Source of the DNA: Haemophilus parainfluenzae
GTDB lineage: Bacteria > Pseudomonadota > Gammaproteobacteria > Enterobacterales > Pasteurellaceae
DNA: 64,000 bases
Reading direction: 5' to 3'
NCBI RefSeq assembly: GCF_014931275.1
Contig: NZ_CP063110.1
Location: 519,001-583,000, forward strand
Part shown: positions 14,010 through 23,178 of the stretch, in pieces
How positions within the stretch are numbered: the first letter of the stretch is position 1
Layout: every line of letters starts with the position of its first letter
Notes under the pieces: model-generated
Told to the model about the DNA's origin: nothing
The model's input: the letters and a program-made list of their open reading frames with translations, nothing else
Databases searched by the model: none
Translations under genes and position numbers: made by a program

Positions 14010-15899
14010 TTACTCCCCACGTTTTAGCATGCCTTGTTTTTTCAAATTCACCAGAATAATTGAAATTGCTGCAGGAGTAACGCCTGAAATTCGACTTGCT
14101 TGGCCAATGGAAACCGGACGATGCTGTTCTAACTTCGCACGTACTTCATTAGATAAACCAGACACTTTGCTGTAATCAAAGTTAGCTGGAATTGCCGTAT
14201 TTTCGTGGCGTTTTTGTTTTTCAATTTCTTCTTGTTGATGCTCAATATAGCCTTGATACTTAATAGCAATTTCCACTTGTTCTACGGCTTCTCGGTCTTC
14301 CATTGCCGGTTTGTATGGAGTTAAAGAAGTCAAAATATCGTAGGTCATTTCTGGACGGCGCAATAAATCTTCACCGCTGGCCTCACGCACAAGTGGGCTG
14401 CCAAGCACTTTATTCGCTTCTTCTAAATATTCAGAGCGTGGATGCAGCCAAATGCTGCGTAACCGTTGGCGTTCTTGTTCAATATTTTCCATTTTTTGAT
14501 TAAAGCGCGCCCAGCGAGCCTCATCAATCAAACCTAATTCATGGGCAATTGGCGTTAAACGAATGTCTGCATTGTCTTCACGTAATAACAAACGGTATTC
14601 AGCACGAGAAGTGAATACACGATACGGTTCTTTGGTACCAAGCGTACAAAGGTCATCCACCAATACGCCTGTATAAGATTGATCGCGACGTGGATACCAT
14701 GCATCTTTTTCTTGTACGTAAAGACCTGCGTTAATCCCCGCTAATAAGCCTTGTGCCGCCGCTTCTTCATAACCGGTTGTACCGTTAATTTGACCTGCAA
14801 AGAATAAACCCGAAATCGATTTAGTTTCTAACGTTGGTTTTAAGTCACGTGGATCAAAATAATCATATTCAATGGCATAACCTGGTTTAATGATGCGAGC
14901 TTTTTCCAAACCTTTCATAGAATTCACAATGCCCATTTGCACGTCAAACGGCAAACTGGTAGAAATTCCATTTGGATACACTTCATTACTGGTTAAGCCT
15001 TCTGGTTCCAAATAAATTTGATGTGAATTACGATCCGCAAAACGCATCACTTTATCTTCAATGGATGGACAATAACGCGGACCAATCCCTTCAATCACAC
15101 CGGTATACATTGGACTGCGATCCAAGTTATTACGGATCACTTCATGGGTTTGTTCATTAGTATGGGTGATATAACAAGGAATTTGTTGAGGGTGATCATT
15201 CACTGATCCCATAAAAGAGAATACAGGCAACACCTCATCACCATGCTGTTTAGCTAAAATATCAAAATTGATCGTGCGTGCATCAATACGCGGTGGCGTA
15301 CCCGTTTTTAAACGATCAACACGTAAATTAAGATCACGTAAACGATGAGAAAGTGTAACAGATGCCGGATCACCTGCACGACCGCCTTCATAATGTTCTA
15401 AACCAATATGGATCTTACCCGCTAAGAAAGTACCGGCAGTTAAAATAACTGATTTCGCACGGAATTTAAGTCCCATTTTAGTTTCCACACCACAAACGCG
15501 ATCTTGCTCAATTAAAATATCGGTCACTTCTTGTTGGAAAATGTCTAAATTTGGTTGGTTTTCAAGTGCGATGCGTACCGCTTGACGATATAACACACGG
15601 TCAGCTTGAGCACGAGTTGCACGTACAGCAGGCCCTTTACTGCTGTTTAAAGTACGAAATTGAATACCCGCCTTATCTGCAGCATGCGCCATTAAGCCGC
15701 CCATAGCATCCACTTCTTTCACTAAATGGCCTTTACCAATGCCGCCAATGGCTGGGTTACATGACATTTGTCCAAGGGTATCGACATTATGTGTCAATAA
15801 TAGGGTTTTTAATCCCATACGTGCTGGTGCTAATGCGGCTTCTGTACCGGCATGACCGCCACCAACAACGATCACATCATAATTTTCGGTGTAAAACAT
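14010..15899 (-). CDS. mnmG: tRNA uridine-5-carboxymethylaminomethyl modification enzyme, FAD subunit
   Basis: GidA/MnmG; with MnmE it modifies the wobble uridine of several tRNAs. The 629-residue length equals that of E. coli. The N-terminal FAD-binding loop GGGHAG is at residues 13-18, followed by [18 protein letters not shown] and the second signature [11 protein letters not shown]. The C-terminal helical MnmE-binding domain ends [11 protein letters not shown]. Its promoter must lie in or beside the predicted replication origin directly upstream, as in E. coli, where gidA transcription influences origin firing. Confidence 0.97.
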   Translation of the reverse strand: MFYTENYDVIVVGGGHAGTEAALAPARMGLKTLLLTHNVDTLGQMSCNPAIGGIGKGHLVKEVDAMGGLMAHAADKAGIQFRTLNSSKGPAVRATRAQADRVLYRQAVRIALENQPNLDIFQQEVTDILIEQDRVCGVETKMGLKFRAKSVILTAGTFLAGKIHIGLEHYEGGRAGDPASVTLSHRLRDLNLRVDRLKTGTPPRIDARTINFDILAKQHGDEVLPVFSFMGSVNDHPQQIPCYITHTNEQTHEVIRNNLDRSPMYTGVIEGIGPRYCPSIEDKVMRFADRNSHQIYLEPEGLTSNEVYPNGISTSLPFDVQMGIVNSMKGLEKARIIKPGYAIEYDYFDPRDLKPTLETKSISGLFFAGQINGTTGYEEAAAQGLLAGINAGLYVQEKDAWYPRRDQSYTGVLVDDLCTLGTKEPYRVFTSRAEYRLLLREDNADIRLTPIAHELGLIDEARWARFNQKMENIEQERQRLRSIWLHPRSEYLEEANKVLGSPLVREASGEDLLRRPEMTYDILTSLTPYKPAMEDREAVEQVEIAIKYQGYIEHQQEEIEKQKRHENTAIPANFDYSKVSGLSNEVRAKLEQHRPVSIGQASRISGVTPAAISIILVNLKKQGMLKRGE

Positions 15900-15920
15900 A
15901 TCTCTCTCTTCGTCTTCAAT

Positions 15921-16270
15921 TTGATCTTCGATCTAAAAATAGGCGCTATTCTACTGAAAATTACGTGTGCTTGAAAGTAAGAATTCAATCTGTGATAAGA
16001 GAAGATCGAGAGGTAATAAAGATAAGATCTATTTATATATAAAGATCTTATTATTGTTACTATTAAGATCCTTTTATATTGTTAATAAGATCCTTTTCCT
16101 TTTTTAAATGAAGAAGTTAGATCATTTTAGACTGTGTTGAAATGTCATCAGTTTGGAGGCTTTTTCTTGTGGATAACCTTGAGTTTTATCCACAGTTAAA
16201 ACAATCATCATATTTACTCAGTGGAAAAGAACAAGTTTTTGACAGGTTTTAGTAAAGTTATCCACAGGTA
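15921..16270. other. oriC: Probable chromosomal replication origin oriC
   Basis: The 430-bp non-coding gap between mnmG and mioC has the parts of a gamma-proteobacterial oriC. An AT-rich unwinding element holds four 13-mer-like repeats starting with GATC: 16026-16038, 16044-16056, 16067-16079 and 16089-16101 (compare GATCTNTTNTTTT in E. coli). Three perfect DnaA boxes TTATCCACA follow on the mioC side. Eight GATC (Dam/SeqA) sites lie within about 200 bp (15923, 15930, 16004, 16026, 16044, 16067, 16089, 16120). Gene order mioC-oriC-mnmG-rsmG-atp is the conserved one. The mnmG-rsmG-atp block is transcribed away from this point, in the direction of the leftward fork. Confidence 0.9.
16168..16266. 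promoter_or_regulatory. Three perfect DnaA boxes in oriC
   Basis: TTATCCACA at 16168-16176 (minus strand), 16186-16194 (plus) and 16258-16266 (plus). The first two face each other with 9 bp between them. Weaker DnaA sites are likely but cannot be assigned by eye. Confidence 0.9.
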
Positions 16271-16329
16271 ATTTTTTTTGATAATGGATAAAGAAAAAGC
16301 AATAAACTCAAATTATCGCTTTATTATGA

Positions 16330-16767
16330 CTAAAGTGCATTTATAAATTGTGGTAGCCAATCTTCCGCAAATTGTTCTTGATCATCAACATGCAAGACAT
16401 CGATTTTTAAACTCTCGCAAATTTTGACCGCACTTTTTTCACTTAATTGTGTTTCGACTTTATTCACGGCATGACAGAATGTATCGTAATCTGAATTGCC
16501 TAAGCCTACAACGGCAAAGCGGAGGGAAGAGAAATCTTTATCTGATGCCGCAATTTGTTCAAAGAGTGGTTTTAAATTATCAGGCAATTCACCTGCGCCA
16601 TGTGTTGAAGTGACAATTAACCAAATATTTTCATCAATCACATCATCAAGTTCTGGTCCGTGGAAAAGTGCGGTAGAAAAATCTTGTGTTTTTAGCACAT
16701 CTTCTAAATGTTCCGCCACATATTCAGCGCCGCCTAACGTGCTGCCTGAAATCACGCAAATATTCAT
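16330..16767 (-). CDS. mioC: MioC flavodoxin-like protein
   Basis: A 145-residue FMN-binding flavodoxin-fold protein next to oriC. The phosphate loop [13 protein letters not shown] is at residues 8-20 and the later FMN-contact region [11 protein letters not shown] is typical of MioC/CysJ-type domains. It has been reported to be needed for biotin synthase activity in E. coli. It is transcribed toward oriC, as in E. coli. An uptake signal lies inside the gene near 16427. Confidence 0.93.
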   Translation of the reverse strand: MNICVISGSTLGGAEYVAEHLEDVLKTQDFSTALFHGPELDDVIDENIWLIVTSTHGAGELPDNLKPLFEQIAASDKDFSSLRFAVVGLGNSDYDTFCHAVNKVETQLSEKSAVKICESLKIDVLHVDDQEQFAEDWLPQFINAL

Positions 16768-16787
16768 ATTGTTTCCTAATAAGAAAA

Positions 16788-16810
16788 AAGGCTTAGATTT
16801 TCTAAGCCTT
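16788..16810 (-). terminator. Terminator of zapB
   Basis: Perfect 10-bp inverted repeat AAGGCTTAGA / TCTAAGCCTT with a 3-base loop, followed by a T-run on the minus strand, 8 bp after the zapB stop. Confidence 0.85.
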
Positions 16811-16818
16811 TATAGTCA

Positions 16819-17037
16819 TTATACGTTGTCGAATTTACCCAACAATGAACGAATGTGTTCTTGCCAGTTGCGGTGTTCATTTTTAAGTTGCTCGTTTTCA
16901 TGTTGCAACGCTTCTACCGCTTGTTGAGATTGATTTTTTTGTTCTTTTAATTCTTCCACTTCAAGTTGAAGTAATTGAATGGTTTCTACTGCTTGTCTAA
17001 TTTTTTCTTCAAGCTGATCTAAAATTTCTAAAGACAT
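16819..17037 (-). CDS. zapB: Cell division protein ZapB (coiled coil)
   Basis: A 72-residue protein predicted to be almost entirely coiled coil: heptads of Leu, Ile and Val with many Glu, Lys and Gln from MSLEILDQLEEKI onward. ZapB joins the Z-ring through ZapA and helps place the divisome. Size, coiled-coil character and N-terminus fit ZapB. It is divergent from glpX and has its own terminator. Confidence 0.88.
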   Translation of the reverse strand: MSLEILDQLEEKIRQAVETIQLLQLEVEELKEQKNQSQQAVEALQHENEQLKNEHRNWQEHIRSLLGKFDNV

Positions 17038-17126
17038 AGTGATTTCCTTTTTTAAAATAAGTCCGAAACGGCTTTATTCTACCCACTTAATCCTATTTTT
17101 AAAAGCCTCTTGTCAAAAATTATTAT

Positions 17127-17138
17127 GCAAACGTTTGC
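17127..17138. promoter_or_regulatory. PurR/LacI-family operator-like palindrome upstream of glpX
   Basis: Perfect 12-bp palindrome GCAAACGTTTGC, identical to the core of the PurR box, in the zapB-glpX divergent gap 43 bp before the glpX start. A TAAAAT -10-like hexamer lies just downstream (17146-17151), a geometry that fits repression of glpX. Whether the regulator is PurR or another LacI-family protein is inference. Confidence 0.45.
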
Positions 17139-17180
17139 TTAGTGATAAAATAGCGAGACTTTTTGCATTGGGAGAGAAAA

Positions 17181-18194
17181 ATGAATCGTGCATTAGCTAT
17201 TGAATTTTCAAGAGTAACCGAAGCGGCTGCATTAGCGGCTTATACTTGGCTTGGACGTGGTAATAAAAATGCAGCAGATGATGCGGCAGTCAAAGCCATG
17301 CGTTATATGCTGAATTTAATCCATATGGACGGTGAAATTGTGATTGGTGAAGGGGAAATTGACGAAGCGCCAATGCTTTATATTGGCGAAAAAGTAGGTT
17401 CTGGTAACGGTGAACTCGTTTCTATTGCGGTTGATCCTATTGATGGTACAAGAATGACAGCAATGGGCCAATCAAATGCCATTTCAGTGTTGGCTGCTGG
17501 TGGTAAACGTACCTTCTTAAAAGCACCTGATATGTATATGGAAAAATTGGTCGTCGGCCCTGAAGTGAAAGGCATGATTGATTTAAGTTTACCAATTGAA
17601 CAAAACCTTCGCCGTGTAGCTTCTCGTTTAGGTAAATCCTTATCGGATTTAACGGTGATGGTACTCGCTAAACCACGTCATGATGAAGTGATTAAGCAAA
17701 TGCATAATCTAGGTATTCGTGTGATGGCTATTCCAGATGGTGATGTTGCCGCTTCGGTTTTATGTTGCTTACCGGATGCTGAAGTGGATATTGTTTATGG
17801 CATTGGCGGTGCACCTGAAGGTGTGGCAGCTGCCGCTGCAATTCGTGCATTAGGTGGGGATATGCAAGCTCGTCTTATTCCACGTAATGAAGTGAAAGGC
17901 GATACAGAGGAAAACCGTAAAATTGCCGCTGAAGAAGTTCAACGTTGTGAAGCCTTAGGTGTGAAGGTCAATGAAATCTTAAAATTAGAAGATTTAGTGC
18001 GTGATGATAACCTTGTTTTTGCTGCAACGGGAATTACGCACGGTGAATTGCTCAAAGGAATTTCTCGCCGTGGAAACTTGGCAACGACAGAAACCTTATT
18101 AATTCGTGGTAAATCACGCACCATTCGTAAAATCCAATCCATTCATTATCTCGATAGAAAAGATTCTGAAATCTATGAGATTTTAAGAAATTAG
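17181..18194 (+). CDS. glpX: Fructose-1,6-bisphosphatase class II
   Basis: Gluconeogenic phosphatase, 337 residues (336 in E. coli GlpX). The metal- and phosphate-binding motif DPIDGT is at residues 85-90, after the upstream acidic GEGEIDEAPM. Start ATG 17181 follows GGAGAG; an in-frame ATG 18 bp earlier precedes that SD. It stands alone, with no glpFK beside it, and ends at a terminator shared with convergent mutS. Confidence 0.96.
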   Translation: MNRALAIEFSRVTEAAALAAYTWLGRGNKNAADDAAVKAMRYMLNLIHMDGEIVIGEGEIDEAPMLYIGEKVGSGNGELVSIAVDPIDGTRMTAMGQSNAISVLAAGGKRTFLKAPDMYMEKLVVGPEVKGMIDLSLPIEQNLRRVASRLGKSLSDLTVMVLAKPRHDEVIKQMHNLGIRVMAIPDGDVAASVLCCLPDAEVDIVYGIGGAPEGVAAAAAIRALGGDMQARLIPRNEVKGDTEENRKIAAEEVQRCEALGVKVNEILKLEDLVRDDNLVFAATGITHGELLKGISRRGNLATTETLLIRGKSRTIRKIQSIHYLDRKDSEIYEILRN

Positions 18195-18201
18195 TGAAAA
18201 T

Positions 18202-18246
18202 AAAAGAGCGGTCATAAAAAACAATGAATTTTTTGACCGCTCTTTT
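18202..18246. terminator. Bidirectional terminator between glpX and mutS
   Basis: Inverted repeat AAAAGAGCGGTCA / TGACCGCTCTTTT with a 19-base AT-rich loop that can pair further (AAAAAA with TTTTTT); A-run before and T-run after serve both converging genes. Confidence 0.85.
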
Positions 18247-18253
18247 TTATTTC

Positions 18254-20836
18254 TTACAGCATTTTCTTCAATTGATACAGATAAGCTAAGGCTTGTTTTG
18301 GACTTAATTCATCTGGATCAAGCTGCTCAATGGCTTCACGTAAAGCATCTGGCTCTGCTTCAAAAGCTAATTCACCTTGATATTGATTTAATGCTCTCAA
18401 ATGTTGAATTTGTTGATCACCATTTTGTGCCGACAATTTTTCTAACTGATGTAATTTTTGCTTCGCCAGTTTAATCACGGATTGAGGCACACCAGCCAGC
18501 GCTGCAACAGCAAGACCATAACTTTTACTTGCAGCCCCGTCTTGAACCGCATGCATAAAGGCGATGGTATTGTTATGTTCTAATGCATCTAAATGAATAT
18601 TAGCAATACCTTCAATTTGTTCTGGCAGTGCGGTGAGTTCAAAATAATGGGTCGCAAATAATGTAAGTGAACGGGTTTTCTTCGCTAACCATTCGGCACA
18701 AGCCCAAGCTAAAGAAAGCCCATCATAAGTAGACGTACCTCGTCCAATTTCATCAATCAGAACCAAACTTTGTGAAGTGGCTTGATGAAGAATGTTCGCC
18801 ATTTCTGTCATTTCCACCATAAATGTAGAACGACCGGATGCTAAATCATCAGAGGCACCAATTCGAGTAAAAATCCGATCAATTTGCCCAATAACTGCGC
18901 TATCAGCCGGCACAAAACTGCCTATATAAGCCATTAACGTAATTAAAGCTGTTTGACGCATATAGGTACTTTTGCCGCCCATATTTGGGCCAGTAATAAT
19001 CAGTAAATGACGCTGCTGATTGAGATTAACAGGGTTAGCAATAAAGGGGGCTTTTAAGACTTGTTCCACTACAGGATGACGACCATTTTCAATTTTTACG
19101 CCAATTTCATCGCTAAATTGTGGTGCAACATAATTTAAGGTTTCTGCTCGCTCTGCGAGGTTAACTAACACATCTAACTCAGACAATACCAAGCTGGCTA
19201 ATTGTAATTGGCCTAAATATGGCAGCAATAAATCAAATAATTCATCATAAAGTTGCTTTTCTAAAGCAAGCGCCGCTCCTTTTGATTTTAAAACCTTGTC
19301 TTCATATTCTTTTAATTCAGGAATAATGTAGCGCTCGGCATTTTTTAATGTTTGACGGCGAACATAATGAATCGGTGCTTTATGAGCTTGCCCTTGGCTA
19401 ATTTGAATGTAATAACCATGCACTGCATTAAAGCCAATTTTTAAGGTATCAATACCTGTGCTTTCTCGTTCACGTTGTTCTAAATTTTCTAAATATTGCG
19501 TTGCACCAGCGGAAAGGGTTCGCCATTCATCTAATTCTGCATTATAACCTTCAGCAATAACACCACCATCGCGAATTAATAACGGAGGAGTTTCAATAAT
19601 TGCTTTTTGAAGTAGCTCGATTTGCGCGGAAAAATCATCAATTTGCGCGGAAAGTGCGGTCAAATTTGACGATGTTTTTGTATGAATCAGCGATTTTATC
19701 GGTTCAATTTGTTCTAATGCAGTACGTAAACGCGTGAGATCTCGAGGACGCGCAGAACGTAGTGCTACACGAGCAAGAATCCGTTCCATATCCCCCACTT
19801 GTTGCAAATAAGGCTGCAATTCGTGATACAAATCTTGCTCAATAATTTCACCAATGGTTTTTTGGCGTTTTAATAAAATGTCTGTTTGACGGATAGGCTG
19901 ATGAATCCAACGTTTTAACAAACGGCTACCCATTGGCGTAACACATTTATCTAATACCGAAGCCAGTGTGTTTTCTGTACCACCCGCAAGATTTTGAGTG
20001 AGTTCTAAATTTCGGCGTGTTGCGGCATCTAATTGAATATTATCGTTATTTTGAATAACACTAATACTTTGAATATGTGGCAGAGAAGCACGTTGAGTTT
20101 CTTTTGCATATTGCAATAAACAGCCTGCTGCTGCCAAGCCAAGAGGTGATTTTTCTACACCAAATGCACGTAAATCTTTCGTACCAAATTGACGATTAAG
20201 TTCTGAAATCGCCGTACTAAGTTCAAATTCCCAAATTGGGCGACGGCGTAGGCCTTTATAATGTTCGATAATAGCCATTTCGGCAAAATCTTCACAATAA
20301 AGTAATTCTACGGGATTAATACGCTGTAATTCAGCTTGCAAGGCTTCTTTTGAATGAGGTTCACAAAGCTGGAAGCGTCCAGATGTCATGTCTAATGTAG
20401 CTAGACCGAATTTTTCTTTTTCCTGATAAACCGCCACAATTAAGTTATCTTGGCGTTCTGGTAAAAGCGCTTCGTCACTTACCGTACCTGGTGTCACAAT
20501 TCGCACAATTTTTCGTTCAACCGGCCCTTTTGAGGTGGCAGGATCACCTACTTGCTCACAAATGGCTACAGGTTCACCTAATTGCACTAATTTTGCTAAA
20601 TAACCTTCTACCGCATGATAAGGCACACCCGCCATGGGAATGGGATTACCTGCTGATTGTCCACGTTTAGTTAAAGAAATATCTAACAACGCTGCCGCTT
20701 TTTTTGCATCATCATAAAAAAGCTCATAAAAATCCCCCATTCGATAAAATAACAAAATGTCAGGATTTTCTGCTTTTAACTTGAGATATTGCTGCATCAT
20801 CGGCGTATGCTGCTCGAAATTATCTTGTAAATTCAT
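18254..20836 (-). CDS. mutS: DNA mismatch repair protein MutS
   Basis: An 860-residue mismatch-recognition ATPase. The N-terminal mismatch-reading motif F-Y-E lies in GDFYELF (about F36/E38), the Walker A loop is GPNMGGKST (about residue 615), followed by the signature [12 protein letters not shown] and Walker [12 protein letters not shown]. Length is normal and all motifs are intact, so the frameshifts seen elsewhere in the window cannot be blamed on an obviously lost MutS. Confidence 0.98.
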   Translation of the reverse strand: MNLQDNFEQHTPMMQQYLKLKAENPDILLFYRMGDFYELFYDDAKKAAALLDISLTKRGQSAGNPIPMAGVPYHAVEGYLAKLVQLGEPVAICEQVGDPATSKGPVERKIVRIVTPGTVSDEALLPERQDNLIVAVYQEKEKFGLATLDMTSGRFQLCEPHSKEALQAELQRINPVELLYCEDFAEMAIIEHYKGLRRRPIWEFELSTAISELNRQFGTKDLRAFGVEKSPLGLAAAGCLLQYAKETQRASLPHIQSISVIQNNDNIQLDAATRRNLELTQNLAGGTENTLASVLDKCVTPMGSRLLKRWIHQPIRQTDILLKRQKTIGEIIEQDLYHELQPYLQQVGDMERILARVALRSARPRDLTRLRTALEQIEPIKSLIHTKTSSNLTALSAQIDDFSAQIELLQKAIIETPPLLIRDGGVIAEGYNAELDEWRTLSAGATQYLENLEQRERESTGIDTLKIGFNAVHGYYIQISQGQAHKAPIHYVRRQTLKNAERYIIPELKEYEDKVLKSKGAALALEKQLYDELFDLLLPYLGQLQLASLVLSELDVLVNLAERAETLNYVAPQFSDEIGVKIENGRHPVVEQVLKAPFIANPVNLNQQRHLLIITGPNMGGKSTYMRQTALITLMAYIGSFVPADSAVIGQIDRIFTRIGASDDLASGRSTFMVEMTEMANILHQATSQSLVLIDEIGRGTSTYDGLSLAWACAEWLAKKTRSLTLFATHYFELTALPEQIEGIANIHLDALEHNNTIAFMHAVQDGAASKSYGLAVAALAGVPQSVIKLAKQKLHQLEKLSAQNGDQQIQHLRALNQYQGELAFEAEPDALREAIEQLDPDELSPKQALAYLYQLKKML

Positions 20837-20920
20837 GACGTTATCCAGTTTAAGTATTTAACTTTTTGTCTAGCAAGTAGTGGTTTTACAATAGAAGTAA
20901 TGTGTTACTTTAAGCTGATT

Positions 20921-21637
20921 TTAATTTTCTACATCCACACTCAAAACTTCATCTTCTGTTTTTAATAGCGTATAGACATCTTTTAGCATTTCATTATCAA
21001 TGTTGTAGCATCGCACTTGCAAGCGAACTTCACCACTTGCTTGGTCTTTTACCGAGATATTTTCAATGCGGTAATCATGTTTCAATAATAAATCTGTCAC
21101 CTTACTGATGCCGTTAGCGGAGCTCAGTTGAATGGCTAAACGAGTACGTTTTTTATAGGTTTTACGACGAACATAACGCTGCACAATCGGGCTGATACGG
21201 ATGGCGATTAAAATCATTAAAGTGGCAATAATCGCATCAAAAATAAAACCAGCACCTGTTGCCACACCAATAGCTGCTGCAGCCCAGATGATTGCTGCAG
21301 TGGTTAAACCTGAAATAGCATCATTTTTCTTGTGCAAAATAACCCCTGCACCTAAGAAACCTATGCCACTGATTACTTGTGCGGCAAGTCGCATAGGGTC
21401 AGTTCGGATATTATCTGAAACTTGCGCATAATGTTCTGCGGCTTGAATGGATACAATCGTCAGTACACAAGTTGTCACCGCAATAATGGCGCAGGTTTTG
21501 ACCCCAACCGGTTTATGTTTAAGTTCACGCTCTAAGCCAATAATCCCGCCAAGTACAAGTGCGAGTAGCATTTTCCCTAGGATAAGTAAATAAGCCGTCT
21601 GTTCAAGAGCGGTCGAAAAAAGAGAAGAATTTTCCAT
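20921..21637 (-). CDS. MgtC/SapB-family inner-membrane protein
   Basis: A 238-residue protein with about five N-terminal membrane helices carrying MgtC-family signatures (GGIIGLERELK, AAQVISGIGFLGAGVI, GLTTAAIIWAAAAIG) and a C-terminal ACT-like soluble domain (about residues 160-238). Family members are linked to magnesium limitation and, in pathogens, to survival in macrophages and control of F-type ATPase; which role applies here is not shown. I start at ATG 21637 (MENSSLFSTAL). A TTG start at 21718 would add 27 residues with a hydrophobic stretch and has a better SD (AAAGG), so the start is uncertain. Confidence 0.85.
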   Translation of the reverse strand: MENSSLFSTALEQTAYLLILGKMLLALVLGGIIGLERELKHKPVGVKTCAIIAVTTCVLTIVSIQAAEHYAQVSDNIRTDPMRLAAQVISGIGFLGAGVILHKKNDAISGLTTAAIIWAAAAIGVATGAGFIFDAIIATLMILIAIRISPIVQRYVRRKTYKKRTRLAIQLSSANGISKVTDLLLKHDYRIENISVKDQASGEVRLQVRCYNIDNEMLKDVYTLLKTEDEVLSVDVEN

Positions 21638-21801
21638 GTTAATAATGAATATGAGTAAATAAAAAACGGGCGTTATTCTACCTGAAAAAAGGACTTTAAT
21701 GGGCAAATTTACAATCAATTTACCTTTAATTTATCGCCTTTCTGCTTGAAATTGAGTAAAATCTAAAGTTTTGAAAGATGATGATAGCTGAGAATAAATT
21801 T

Positions 21802-23139
21802 ATGCAAAAATCAACGCCGAATATTGGCTTTGTAAGTTTAGGTTGTCCTAAAAATTTAGTGGATTCCGAACGTATTCTAACTGAATTACGTACTGACGGG
21901 TATAACATTGTGCCAAGTTATGAAAATGTGGACTTGGTCATTGTGAATACTTGCGGTTTTATTGATAGTGCTGTACAGGAATCCCTAGAAGCCATTGGAG
22001 AGGCGTTGGAAGAAAATGGACGCGTGATAGTGACCGGCTGTTTGGGTGCGAAAGAAGATCAAATTCGCCAAGTTCACCCGAAAGTATTGGAAGTGAGCGG
22101 TCCGCACAGTTATGAAACAGTAATGGCACAAGTACACAAGTACGTTCCTAAACCAGAGCATAATCCATACACCAGCCTTGTACCAAAACAAGGGGTGAAA
22201 TTAACACCAAAACACTATGCTTATTTGAAAATCTCAGAAGGCTGTGATCATCGTTGTACATTCTGTATAATCCCTTCATTACGTGGGGATTTAGAAAGCC
22301 GTTCTATTACGCAAGTATTGGATGAAGCAAAACGTCTTGCTGATGCGGGAGTGAAAGAGTTATTGGTTGTTTCACAAGATACTTCTGCTTATGCGATGGA
22401 TACACAACGCAAAGAAGGTGGGGTTAAAACCGCTTTCTGGAATGGTATGCCAATTAAGAATGACTTAATGACCTTGTGTAAACAACTTGGTAAATTAGGC
22501 ATTTGGGTACGTTTACACTACGTTTATCCTTATCCTCACGTGGATGATTTAATTCCATTAATGGCGGAAGGTCTATTGTTGCCTTATTTGGATATTCCAT
22601 TGCAACACGCGAGTCCAAAAATTTTAAAAGCGATGAAAAGACCAGGAAAAATTGACCGCACTTTAGAGCGTATCAAGCAATGGCGTGAGATTTGTCCTGA
22701 TTTAACCTTGCGTTCAACTTTCATTGTAGGCTTCCCAGGTGAAACAGAAGAAGACTTTCAAATGTTATTGGATTTCTTAAAAGAGGCACAACTTGATCGT
22801 GTGGGCTGTTTCAAATTTAGCCCAGTAGAAGGCGCTCCTGCAACTGAAATGGCCGACCAAGTGCCTGAAGATGTAAAAGAAGAACGTTTCCACCGCTTTA
22901 TGCAGTTACAACAAGAAATTTCGGCTGAACGATTAAAACAAAAAATAGGCCAAACGCTTGATGTAATTGTGGATGAAATTGATGACGAAGGTATTATCGG
23001 GCGTACAAAAGCTGATGCGCCAGAAGTTGATGGCTTAGTTTATATTGAAAATCTAAGTGGCACGCCTGTGAAAGTAGGCGAATTTATTAAAGTAACCATT
23101 ACCCATTCAGATGAATATGATCTGTGGGGAACCTGTTAA
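21802..23139 (+). CDS. rimO: Ribosomal protein S12 methylthiotransferase
   Basis: Radical-SAM enzyme that methylthiolates an aspartate of ribosomal protein S12; 445 residues. The N-terminal MTTase domain has the three cluster cysteines C15, C51 and C80; the radical-SAM motif GCDHRCTFC gives C148, C152 and C155; a C-terminal TRAM domain ends EYDLWGTC. I prefer ATG 21802 ([17 protein letters not shown]), which matches the family N-terminus, over the tandem ATGs at 21778 and 21781. It is followed after 39 bp by the N-glucosyltransferase gene, the same neighbour as in Actinobacillus pleuropneumoniae. Confidence 0.95.
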   Translation: MQKSTPNIGFVSLGCPKNLVDSERILTELRTDGYNIVPSYENVDLVIVNTCGFIDSAVQESLEAIGEALEENGRVIVTGCLGAKEDQIRQVHPKVLEVSGPHSYETVMAQVHKYVPKPEHNPYTSLVPKQGVKLTPKHYAYLKISEGCDHRCTFCIIPSLRGDLESRSITQVLDEAKRLADAGVKELLVVSQDTSAYAMDTQRKEGGVKTAFWNGMPIKNDLMTLCKQLGKLGIWVRLHYVYPYPHVDDLIPLMAEGLLLPYLDIPLQHASPKILKAMKRPGKIDRTLERIKQWREICPDLTLRSTFIVGFPGETEEDFQMLLDFLKEAQLDRVGCFKFSPVEGAPATEMADQVPEDVKEERFHRFMQLQQEISAERLKQKIGQTLDVIVDEIDDEGIIGRTKADAPEVDGLVYIENLSGTPVKVGEFIKVTITHSDEYDLWGTC

Positions 23140-23178
23140 TTATTAATCTTATTTATTTTTTACCAAAGGAATTTAGAA

